Source: Clostridiales bacterium (GTDB lineage: Bacteria; Bacillota; Clostridia; Oscillospirales; Oscillospiraceae). From it: a DNA stretch of 8,704 bases. The stretch is from positions 1 to 8,704 of the forward strand of contig SFHQ01000052.1 in NCBI GenBank assembly GCA_004556345.1, written 5' to 3'. Shown here piece after piece: positions 1 through 6,176 of this stretch (within the stretch, counting starts at the first letter, position 1; each line of letters opens with the position of its first letter). The notes under the pieces are model-generated. The model ran no database searches and had not been told where the DNA came from. It worked only from the letters and a program-made list of their open reading frames with translations. The position numbers were made by a program, and so were the translations under genes.

Positions 1-1
1 G

Positions 2-175
2 CCGCAGTACAACCGCTATGAACGAGGTCTGCGGGACATTCCAACAGATATTTTGATTCAACTTGCAGACCTTTATCATACGTCTACGGATTATTTGTTG
101 GGGCGGACCAACGACATACGCCCGCCGAAGCCTTGTATTCCTCAAAAAAGTAGAAAAACACCCCGTATGGCATGA
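2..175 (+). CDS. XRE-family helix-turn-helix regulator, C-terminal part (5' end outside window)
   Basis: This is the last 57 codons of a gene that begins before the window. Frame 2 is open from the first base to a TGA at 173-175. The peptide starts PQYNRYERGLRDIPTD and continues with a leucine-rich stretch ending DYLLGRTND. That is the pattern of the last helices of an XRE/Cro-CI type DNA-binding domain: a recognition-helix end with 'YERG..IP', then 'L..LA..Y..S.DYLLGR'. A short basic tail of about 20 residues follows, so the protein probably has little beyond the DNA-binding domain here. As a family, such proteins are cytoplasmic repressors or regulators of nearby genes; the target cannot be told from this fragment. 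Its stop codon lies in the loop of the hairpin at 161-194, so the terminator stem begins inside the coding sequence. Confidence 0.85.
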   Translation, partial: PQYNRYERGLRDIPTDILIQLADLYHTSTDYLLGRTNDIRPPKPCIPQKSRKTPRMA

Positions 176-194
176 TTGAATTTGCCATACGGGG
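161..194. terminator. Bidirectional Rho-independent terminator between XRE gene and SGNH gene
   Basis: A perfect 12-bp inverted repeat, CCCCGTATGGCA (161-172) and TGCCATACGGGG (183-194), encloses a 10-nt loop. On the plus strand it is followed by a T-rich stretch (CTCTTTTTC at 202-210). On the minus strand the stem is followed by TGTTTTTCT and then another T6 run, from the A-runs at 144-158. It therefore probably ends both the XRE gene and the minus-strand SGNH genes. The left arm and loop overlap the last codons and stop of the XRE gene. Confidence 0.8.
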
Positions 195-218
195 TCTTAC
201 GCTCTTTTTCCAAAAGAT

Positions 219-878
219 TTATTTTTCTGCCTTCTTCATGGCCTCCAGCCACAGAGCGGCGAACTGGGTCATGCCCTTTTTGTTGGGGTGCAGGCCGTTG
301 ACGGTCTCATAGGAGCTGTGCAGCTCGGCCAGGTCTACGACGTTCACGCCGAACTTTTTGGCGCAGTCACGAATGACGGCGTTGTAGTCCTGCAAGGTCT
401 CGAAGCACTCCGGCTCGATGTAGTAGGGGCGGCCGCCGGTGGGGGCATCGCCGACCATCAGGGTGCCGACCCAGACTTTGGCTTCCGGGAAAAACTTCTG
501 CACGCGGCTCAGCATCTCCTCATAGTCCCGCTGGAACAGATCAGTGGGGACAGCATTGGCGGCGTCGTTCAGGCCGGTGTAAATGAAGATCACATCGGGT
601 TTCTCCGTCTCGGTGGCCAGGGTGCGGATACGACCCGGCAGCGCGGCGGAATAGTGGCCCGTGTAGCAGACATAAGAGCCGGTAAAGGAATTGTTGCACA
701 GGAACCGCCCCCCCAGCTGCTCAATGGCCTGCATCCACCAAGTTCCCTCGGCGGTGTTGAACCCGGAGTAAGACGCGTAGCTGGGCGAATAGAAGCTGCC
801 CACCTTGGGGGTGTAGCCTTCAAAGGTGCTGATGCCATCTCCTAAAATAGAGATCTTAGGCGCTGTGGCTTGAGACAT
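219..878 (-). CDS. SGNH/GDSL-type hydrolase paralogue with degenerate catalytic triad
   Basis: The 219-residue protein has the layout of a small cytoplasmic SGNH/GDSL esterase (Lipase_GDSL_2-like). It has no signal peptide or membrane segment. Block I near the N-terminus reads ILGDGISTFEGY (residues 11-22), block II has Gly67 in NSFTGSYV, block III is GLND (102-105) with Asn104, and block V is NGLHPN (194-199). In active family members block I is GDS and block V is DxxH. Here the nucleophile position is Gly15 and the Asp position is Asn194, while His197 remains, so Ser and Asp of the triad are both missing. The rest is intact, including TWWMQAIEQLGG, the hydrophobic core and the YNAVIR helix. 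It aligns along its length with the intact neighbour encoded upstream at 1082-1717 and may share its transcript. The start is supported by AGGAGG (complement of 886-891), 7 nt before the ATG. It is probably a non-catalytic or altered SGNH protein; substrate unknown. Confidence 0.85.
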   Translation of the reverse strand: MSQATAPKISILGDGISTFEGYTPKVGSFYSPSYASYSGFNTAEGTWWMQAIEQLGGRFLCNNSFTGSYVCYTGHYSAALPGRIRTLATETEKPDVIFIYTGLNDAANAVPTDLFQRDYEEMLSRVQKFFPEAKVWVGTLMVGDAPTGGRPYYIEPECFETLQDYNAVIRDCAKKFGVNVVDLAELHSSYETVNGLHPNKKGMTQFAALWLEAMKKAEK

Positions 879-1081
879 GAGAACTCCTCCTTTTATCCAA
901 ACAGGGTAAATGAAACAGACCGTCGGCCTGCTGCTGACCCTATCCTATCAAACTTTCTACAAAATAGATGTTGCAGCGGCATCCTTTTTTAGGATTTCCC
1001 GCCTATCTTGTTATATCACAGTCTGCCAGGGAGCGCAAGGAAAAGGTTTCAGAAACAATTAAATTTATGTTCAAAACTTGC

Positions 1082-1717
1082 TTATTTCATGGCTCGCAGC
1101 CAGAGCTGCGCCAACTGGGCCATGCCGTCCCGGTTGGGATGGAAGGCATCCAGCGCATGATACCGTCCTCTCAGCGCGGCCAGGTCGACCAGATGACAGC
1201 CTGTTTCAGCGACCGCCTGGCGGATGATGGCATTGTACGGTTCGGCCCGCTGGATGATCCCCCGCAGACTGTTGACGGTGCCGGGGATCTCGCCCAGGAT
1301 CAGGGTGCCGCAGTGGACTTGAGCCTTGGGATAGATCTGCTTCAGGTTGGTCAGCAGCTGTAGGTACTCCGCCTGGAAGACGGCCGGGGGAATATAAAAC
1401 ATCACGTCATTCAGCCCGGCATAGAGTAGGATGTGGTCCGGCGTTTTGCCCTCTGTGGTGAGCTGGCGCAGGCGTTGGGGCGGGAAACCGCCCATCTTGC
1501 CCTCGGTGCAGATGGTGTTGCCGGAAATAGAAATGTTGGAGAGATACGCTCCCCCCAAAGTCCGTATGACCTGCATCCACCAGGTGTCCTCTACGGACGC
1601 CACGCCGCTGGCACCGGCTAAGTCCGGGGCATAGTGTTCCGCCCCCACGGGGGAATAGGCCTGGAAGGTGCTGATGGAGTCACCCACCACGGAAAAATAG
1701 GGTCGTGCAAGGTCCAT
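1082..1717 (-). CDS. SGNH/GDSL hydrolase (esterase/acylhydrolase family), triad intact
   Basis: The 211-residue protein is a complete small SGNH hydrolase. Block I is VVGDSISTFQAY, with nucleophile Ser14. Block II has Gly66 in NISISGNT, block III is GLND (101-104) with oxyanion Asn103, and block V is LDAFHPN, with Asp190 and His193. These are the residues expected for ester or acyl hydrolysis by the family. There is no signal peptide, so the enzyme should act in the cytoplasm; relatives often deacylate carbohydrates or small esters, but no substrate is visible here. Shared blocks with the downstream paralogue (TWWMQ.I..LGG, GTL..GE/D.P, YNA.IR, HPN..GM.Q.A.LWL.AMK) show a tandem duplication. 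The gap between the two genes is 203 nt with no clear terminator, so co-transcription is possible. AGGAGG lies 8 nt before the ATG. Confidence 0.9.
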   Translation of the reverse strand: MDLARPYFSVVGDSISTFQAYSPVGAEHYAPDLAGASGVASVEDTWWMQVIRTLGGAYLSNISISGNTICTEGKMGGFPPQRLRQLTTEGKTPDHILLYAGLNDVMFYIPPAVFQAEYLQLLTNLKQIYPKAQVHCGTLILGEIPGTVNSLRGIIQRAEPYNAIIRQAVAETGCHLVDLAALRGRYHALDAFHPNRDGMAQLAQLWLRAMK

Positions 1718-1859
1718 ACTGTCCGCCTCCTAACGACAAAAATCCTAGCATTGCATACCTTTTTAGTATATCAAAAAGACAGGAAAAAGAAAAGCACGAA
1801 AAGAGACGGGGAAAAGGACGGAAATCTGCATATTCCAGAAAATTTATTTGGAAAAGCAC

Positions 1860-1895
1860 TGGACAATTCTCGCCGTTGGCTTTATTATATATAAT
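1860..1895 (+). promoter_or_regulatory. Likely sigma-A promoter of the rnf operon
   Basis: A -35-like TGGACA (1860-1865, one mismatch to TTGACA) is separated by 17 nt from TATTAT (1883-1888, one mismatch to TATAAT). A perfect TATAAT also lies at 1890-1895 but has no good -35 at the usual distance. Transcription would start near 1895-1902, giving a leader of roughly 70-77 nt before rnfC. No clear Rex-type operator (TTGTTAA...TTAACAA) was seen. The position between divergent genes supports the call. Confidence 0.65.
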
Positions 1896-1901
1896 GTTTT
1901 A

Positions 1902-1929
1902 GTCTCCCTGCGGACTGAGACACTTTTTT
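1902..1929 (+). promoter_or_regulatory. Leader hairpin with T6 run, possible weak attenuator before rnfC
   Basis: In the predicted rnfC leader, GTCTC (1902-1906) can pair with GAGAC (1917-1921) around a 10-nt loop, with a T6 run at 1924-1929 just after. The stem is only 5 bp, so it is weaker than a normal terminator. It might be a small attenuator or simply chance. Confidence 0.25.
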
Positions 1930-1971
1930 GGGGAAAAAGAGAACTAGGCAAGGAAAAACAGAGGTGATGCT

Positions 1972-3291
1972 ATGAAGCAACTATTTTACGGCGGCGTCCA
2001 CCCCGCCGAACACAAGGAAGCTACTGAGCAGAAACCGATCCAACCGCTCGCCAAAGCACCGGCCCAGGTCGTGATCCCGATGTCTATGCACATCGGTGCG
2101 CCCTGTAAGCCCACGGTGCAGAAGGGCGACACGGTTTTGGTCGGTCAGATGATCGGTGCTACCGCGGGTCTCGGCGCTCCCATCCACGCCAGTGTTTCTG
2201 GCACGGTTGTGGCAGTAGAACCCCGTCCCGGTACCGGAGGCGTCCCTACGCTCTCCGTTGTGATCGAGAACGACTTCCAAAACACCCTTAGCCCGGACTG
2301 CAAGCCGCGGGAAAATGTGGATGCCCTGAGCTCTCAGGAGATCATCGACATCATCCGCGACGCTGGCTGTACCGGTATGGGCGGCGCGGGCTTCCCCACC
2401 CACGTCAAGATCAGTTCCGCAGTCGGCAAAGCCGACACCATTATCGTCAATGGTGCTGAATGTGAGCCCTACATTACCGCTGACCACCGCCTGATGCTTG
2501 AGCACGGCGAGAAGATCATCGGCGGTGTTCGGTTCATCATGAAGGCCCTTCAGCTCGACCACGCATTCATCGGCATTGAAGACAACAAGATGAACGCCGT
2601 GAACCACCTGAAGGAGCTGGTTGGCGACGCCAAGGACATCACCGTCCAGGCGCTGCGCACCCGTTACCCCCAGGGCGCTGAGAAGCAGCTCATCCAGGCC
2701 ATCACCGGCCGTGAGGTGCCTCCCGGAAAGCTGCCCGCCGATGTGGGCTGCTGCGTGTTCAACGCAGCCACCACTGCTGCCATCTACGACGCTGTTGCCC
2801 TTGGTCAGCCCGTCTATCAGCGGGTCATCACCATCACCGGCAGCGCCGTGAAGAACCCTGTGAACCTGCTGGCTCCCGTTGGCACCCCCTTCTCCCACCT
2901 CATCGAGGAAGCAGGCGGCTTCAACGGCACCCCCGCCCGCGTCATCTCCGGCGGCCCCATGATGGGTTTTGCCCAGTATGACATGTCCGTCACCATGGGT
3001 AAGGCCAGCAACTGCGTGCTCTGCCTGAGCAAGGAGGATATGCCCGCTGTCAGCGCCAATCCCACCTGCATCCGCTGCGCACGCTGCGTCAATGTCTGCC
3101 CCATGCACCTGACCCCCCTGTTCATGAACATGTTCGCCAAGGCCCGCCGCTGGAGCGAGGTCGAGGAGTACCGGATCATGGATTGTATGGAATGCGGCAG
3201 CTGCCAGTACATCTGCCCGGCCAGAATCCCTCTGGTGCAGCAGTTCCGTACCGCAAAATTCGCCATCCGCCAGCAGGCGGCAAAAAAGTAA
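1972..3291 (+). CDS. rnfC: Electron transport complex subunit RnfC (NADH/FMN- and Fe-S-binding)
   Basis: RnfC is the peripheral cytoplasmic subunit of the Rnf complex, where NAD+ is reduced with electrons from ferredoxin. The 439-residue length is normal for clostridial RnfC. The N-terminus has the family start FYGGVHP and a barrel-sandwich-like domain (about 30-100). A Rossmann-like nucleotide/FMN region follows, with GMGGAGFPTHVK (135-146) and NGAECEPYITADHRL (160-174). An SLBB-type segment lies near 285-320 (ITGSAVKNPVNLL...). Two 4Fe-4S motifs close the protein: Cys366, 369, 372, 376 and Cys405, 408, 411, 415. The start is set by GAGGTGAT (1961-1968), 3 nt before the ATG. It is first in the operon, 12 nt ahead of rnfD. 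No hydrophobic membrane segment is seen, as expected. Confidence 0.97.
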   Translation: MKQLFYGGVHPAEHKEATEQKPIQPLAKAPAQVVIPMSMHIGAPCKPTVQKGDTVLVGQMIGATAGLGAPIHASVSGTVVAVEPRPGTGGVPTLSVVIENDFQNTLSPDCKPRENVDALSSQEIIDIIRDAGCTGMGGAGFPTHVKISSAVGKADTIIVNGAECEPYITADHRLMLEHGEKIIGGVRFIMKALQLDHAFIGIEDNKMNAVNHLKELVGDAKDITVQALRTRYPQGAEKQLIQAITGREVPPGKLPADVGCCVFNAATTAAIYDAVALGQPVYQRVITITGSAVKNPVNLLAPVGTPFSHLIEEAGGFNGTPARVISGGPMMGFAQYDMSVTMGKASNCVLCLSKEDMPAVSANPTCIRCARCVNVCPMHLTPLFMNMFAKARRWSEVEEYRIMDCMECGSCQYICPARIPLVQQFRTAKFAIRQQAAKK

Positions 3292-3303
3292 GGAGGGGAG
3301 AGC

Positions 3304-4353
3304 ATGGAAGAATACAAACTGAGCGTAGCCTCCTCGCCGCACGCATCGTCTCCTGTTGGAACGAAGAATCTGATGCGGGATGTCCTCATCGCCCTCATTC
3401 CCGCTCTGGCGATGGGCATTTATGTGTTTGGGCCTCGCGCATTGACCATGACCCTCGTGTCTGTGGTTTTCTGTGAAATTTTTGAGTGGCTGTACTGTAA
3501 GATCATGCACAAGCCGATCCCCTGCGGGGACCTGTCTGCTGCCATCACTGGCGTGCTGCTGGTTTTCGTATGTCCGGTCACGCTGCCTTATTGGACCATC
3601 ATCATCGGCGATGCCTTCGCCATCATCGTGGTCAAGCAGCTCTTCGGCGGCTTGGGCACCAACTTCCTCAACCCCGCACTGGGCGGCCGTGCGTTCCTGA
3701 TGCTCTGCTACCCCGTGCCTATGACCACCTGGGTGCTGCCCGGCAAGGCAAACTGGGCCTCTATCGTGTCCGCTGCCGACGCTGTGACCGGCTCCACCCC
3801 CCTGTCCAACGACCTGATGAAGAACAGCATTCTGCCCGATGCTTCTCTGGCTGATATGTTCATCGGCAACATCGGCGGCTGCGTGGGCGAGGTCTCTGCC
3901 ATCGCTCTGCTCATCGGCGGCATCTATATGCTGGCCAAGGGCGTCATCCGCATCCGTATCCCCGCCGCTTACATCATCACCGTGGCTGTGCTGACGCTGG
4001 TCTTCTCCCGCGCTCCCGAGGACGTGAACCGCGTCACCTGGATGCTGTATGAGATCTTCGGCGGCGGCCTGTTCCTGGGTGCTTTCTTCATGGCTACCGA
4101 CTATGTGACCAGCCCCAACACCCCCAAGGGCGAAGTGATCTTCGGCATTGGCGCCGGTCTGCTGGTGGTCTTCATCCGCTATTTCGGCGGCTATCCCGAG
4201 GGCGTTTGCTACTCCATCCTGATCATGAACATCTGCGTGTGGCTGATCGATAAGGCAACCCTGCCTCACCGCTTCGGCGTCTCCGCGGAGATGCGCAAGG
4301 CCGAGAAGGAAAAGGCAAAGGCCGCGAAAAAAGCAGCAAAGGAGGGCGCATAA
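3304..4353 (+). CDS. rnfD: Electron transport complex membrane subunit RnfD (covalent FMN)
   Basis: RnfD is an integral membrane subunit of the Rnf complex, related to NqrB, and a likely part of the ion-translocation path. The 349-residue protein has about eight to ten hydrophobic segments, for example near 26-45, 78-95, 97-112, 200-213, 220-236, 252-265, 278-295 and 300-315. The family signature GGLGTNFLNPALGGRAF is at 115-131. The covalent flavin site is TGST at 162-165 within DAVTGSTPL; FMN would be linked through phosphate to Thr165 by the flavin transferase ApbE, which is not in this window. Most relatives have SGAT here. The C-terminus is a charged Lys/Ala/Glu tail (329-349). AGGAGGGG lies just before the start, which is 12 nt after rnfC. 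The stop is 2 nt before rnfG. Confidence 0.97.
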   Translation: MEEYKLSVASSPHASSPVGTKNLMRDVLIALIPALAMGIYVFGPRALTMTLVSVVFCEIFEWLYCKIMHKPIPCGDLSAAITGVLLVFVCPVTLPYWTIIIGDAFAIIVVKQLFGGLGTNFLNPALGGRAFLMLCYPVPMTTWVLPGKANWASIVSAADAVTGSTPLSNDLMKNSILPDASLADMFIGNIGGCVGEVSAIALLIGGIYMLAKGVIRIRIPAAYIITVAVLTLVFSRAPEDVNRVTWMLYEIFGGGLFLGAFFMATDYVTSPNTPKGEVIFGIGAGLLVVFIRYFGGYPEGVCYSILIMNICVWLIDKATLPHRFGVSAEMRKAEKEKAKAAKKAAKEGA

Positions 4354-4355
4354 TC

Positions 4356-4922
4356 ATGAGCACGACGAAAAAAGAACCCGGCGTAGCCGCAATGATCATC
4401 GTCCTATCTGTGATCTGCTTGGTCGTGGCTGCCCTGCTGGGCATCATCAACGGCATTACTGCCCCCCTGATTGCTGAGAACAACGAAAAGACCATCCAGG
4501 AGTCCCTCCAGGTGGTCATGCCCGCTGACAGCTATGACAAGGTCGAGTTCTCTGACGAGAGCGTCACCATCGACACCGGCACGGCCGTTCCCGTCCTGGG
4601 CGTGTACCAGGCCGGCGAAGAAGGCTATGTCGTGGAGGTCAACTCCCCCAACGGCTTCGGCGGCGCCATCGACATGATGGCCGGCATCAATTCCGCCGGT
4701 GAAGTGACCGGGATCGCCATCATCAGCCAGTCCGAGACTTCCGGCCTGGGCTCCAAGGACACCGACCCCGATTGGCAGGCCCAGTTCCAGGGCGCTACCG
4801 ACGTGGTCAGCGTGACCAAGGACGGCGGCACCATCAACGCCATCACTGGCTCCACCATTACCTCCCGCGCAGTTTGCGACGGCGTGAACGCCGCCCGTGC
4901 TGTTGTGGAAGCACTGGGTTAA
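4356..4922 (+). CDS. rnfG: Electron transport complex subunit RnfG (covalent FMN-binding)
   Basis: RnfG is anchored in the membrane with its flavin domain on the outer face, and passes electrons within the Rnf complex. The 188-residue protein has one N-terminal membrane helix (about 13-35) followed by an FMN-binding domain. Family marks are ETSGLGSK (127-134) and NAITGSTITSRAV (161-173). The flavin attachment residue should be Thr167 in TGST, added by ApbE. The start is supported by AAAGGAGGG (4338-4346), inside the end of rnfD, 9 nt before the ATG. The gene begins 2 nt after rnfD and ends 13 nt before rnfE, so translation is probably coupled. Both flavin sites in this operon read TGST rather than SGAT. 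Confidence 0.96.
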   Translation: MSTTKKEPGVAAMIIVLSVICLVVAALLGIINGITAPLIAENNEKTIQESLQVVMPADSYDKVEFSDESVTIDTGTAVPVLGVYQAGEEGYVVEVNSPNGFGGAIDMMAGINSAGEVTGIAIISQSETSGLGSKDTDPDWQAQFQGATDVVSVTKDGGTINAITGSTITSRAVCDGVNAARAVVEALG

Positions 4923-4935
4923 GGAGGGACCGAGC

Positions 4936-5571
4936 ATGAATGTAAAGAAACAATTTAGCGAGGGCCTCGTTACCCAGAACCCCGCTCTGGTCCAGCTGCT
5001 GGGCATGTGCCCCCTGCTGGCCATCACGACTTCGCTCTTCAACGGCCTGGGCATGGGCGTCATGGTCATCGCCGTTCTGACCTGCTCCAACGTCGTTATT
5101 TCCGCCCTGCGGAAGATCATCCCCAGCAAGGTCCGTATCGCCTGCTACATCGTCGTCATCGCCGGCTTTGTTACCATGGTGGACCTGCTGATCAAGGGCT
5201 TTGTGCCTGCACTGTCCTCCAGCCTGGGCCTGTTCATCCCCCTGATCGTGGTGAACTGCGTGGTGCTGGGCCGTGCAGAGGGCTTTGCCTCTAAGAACAG
5301 CATCGGCGCTTCCGCGCTGGACGGCATCTTCCAGGGCATTGGTTACACTGTGGCTCTGGTCATCATGTGTGTCATCCGTGAGTTCCTGGGCGCTGGTACC
5401 TTCGGTGCCGGCCTGCTGAATAACGGCGCTGGCTTCCAGATCCTGCCCACTGACGTGGTCGCTCTGGGTATGGTCCTGCCGGTGGGCGGCTTCCTGACCC
5501 TGGGCGTCGTCATCGCTGTGGTCCAGTACTTCATGAGCAAGCCCAAGAAGAATAAGGAGGTGGCGAAGTAA
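4936..5571 (+). CDS. rnfE: Electron transport complex membrane subunit RnfE
   Basis: RnfE (NqrD-like) pairs with RnfA in the membrane; each supplies two Cys to an intramembrane 2Fe-2S site that moves electrons across the bilayer. The protein is 211 residues and almost wholly hydrophobic, fitting six helices. The two inverted-repeat Cys motifs are visible: LLGMCP (Cys25) and VVNCVVLG (Cys108). A charged loop RAEGFASKNS follows the second. The chosen ATG at 4936 lies 7 nt after AAGGAGGG (4921-4928) and gives the normal family start MNVKKQFSEGLVTQNP. An upstream in-frame ATG at 4897 would lie inside rnfG and has no ribosome binding site. The stop overlaps the rnfA start by one base (TAATG). Confidence 0.96.
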   Translation: MNVKKQFSEGLVTQNPALVQLLGMCPLLAITTSLFNGLGMGVMVIAVLTCSNVVISALRKIIPSKVRIACYIVVIAGFVTMVDLLIKGFVPALSSSLGLFIPLIVVNCVVLGRAEGFASKNSIGASALDGIFQGIGYTVALVIMCVIREFLGAGTFGAGLLNNGAGFQILPTDVVALGMVLPVGGFLTLGVVIAVVQYFMSKPKKNKEVAK

Positions 5572-6158
5572 TGGAAAGTATCACGAGCCTGCTGGCCATC
5601 GCCTTGGCTGCTATTCTGGTCAACAACTTCGTCCTGTCCCAGTTCCTGGGCATCTGCCCCTTCATGGGCGTGTCCAAGAAGGTCGAGACCGCACTGGGCA
5701 TGGGCATGGCGGTTACCTTCGTTATGGGCGTGGCCTCCGCGGTCAACTGGCCCATCAACGAGCTGCTGAACAAGCTCAATCTGGGCTTTATGCAGACCGT
5801 CACCTTCATCCTGGTCATCGCCTCCCTGGTTCAGTTCGTGGAGATGTTCCTGCAGAAGTCCATGCCCGCTCTGTATGAGTCCCTGGGCGTGTTCCTGCCC
5901 CTGATCACCACCAACTGCGCCGTGCTGGGCGTGACCCTGCAGAACGCGCAGAAGGGCTACAACTTCGGCGAGAGCCTGACCTACGGTATCACCGGCGGTC
6001 TGGGCTTCCTGCTGGCCATTGTGCTCTTCGCCAGCGTGCGTGAGCGCCTGGAGTTCGCCAAGTGTCCCAAGTGCTTTGAGGGCTTCCCCATCGCACTGGT
6101 GGCCGCCAGCTTGATCTCCCTGGCGTTCCTGGGCTTCTCCGGCCTGAAAGTTTGGTAA
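5571..6158 (+). CDS. rnfA: Electron transport complex membrane subunit RnfA
   Basis: RnfA (NqrE-like) is the partner of RnfE in the membrane core of the Rnf complex. The 195-residue protein has six hydrophobic segments and the two conserved Cys sites, FLGICPFMG (Cys29) and TTNCAVLG (Cys116), which with RnfE hold the intramembrane 2Fe-2S cluster. The family loop NFGESLTYGITGGLGF is present (131-146). One oddity is a CPKC pair (Cys165 and Cys168) in the loop before the last helix, where I recall relatives having a Cys-free VPKPF-like stretch. The start codon shares a base with the rnfE stop, and AAGGAGG (5554-5560) lies within rnfE, 10 nt upstream, so translation of the two is probably coupled. 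Confidence 0.96.
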   Translation: MESITSLLAIALAAILVNNFVLSQFLGICPFMGVSKKVETALGMGMAVTFVMGVASAVNWPINELLNKLNLGFMQTVTFILVIASLVQFVEMFLQKSMPALYESLGVFLPLITTNCAVLGVTLQNAQKGYNFGESLTYGITGGLGFLLAIVLFASVRERLEFAKCPKCFEGFPIALVAASLISLAFLGFSGLKVW

Positions 6159-6176
6159 GGGGGCGACGAAAGAATT

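Noticed and set aside
981..995. ATCCT-TTTTT-AGGAT palindrome between the SGNH genes
   Set aside because: The stem is only 5 bp and AT-rich with no T-run after it in the direction of transcription, so it is not a convincing terminator or operator.
1765..1770. TATACT on the minus strand as a -10 box for the SGNH genes
   Set aside because: The box is good, but the matching -35 region is only TTTTCT, so the promoter could not be supported well enough to list.
1981..4269. A 762-codon open frame on the minus strand across rnfC and rnfD
   Set aside because: It lies antisense to two certain genes, has low-complexity His/Asp/Gly/Ala-rich sequence with no family match I know, and is explained by the strong codon bias of the rnf genes.
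4897..4935. An upstream in-frame ATG for rnfE
   Set aside because: It lies inside rnfG without a ribosome binding site, while the ATG at 4936 has AAGGAGGG at good spacing and gives the normal family N-terminus.
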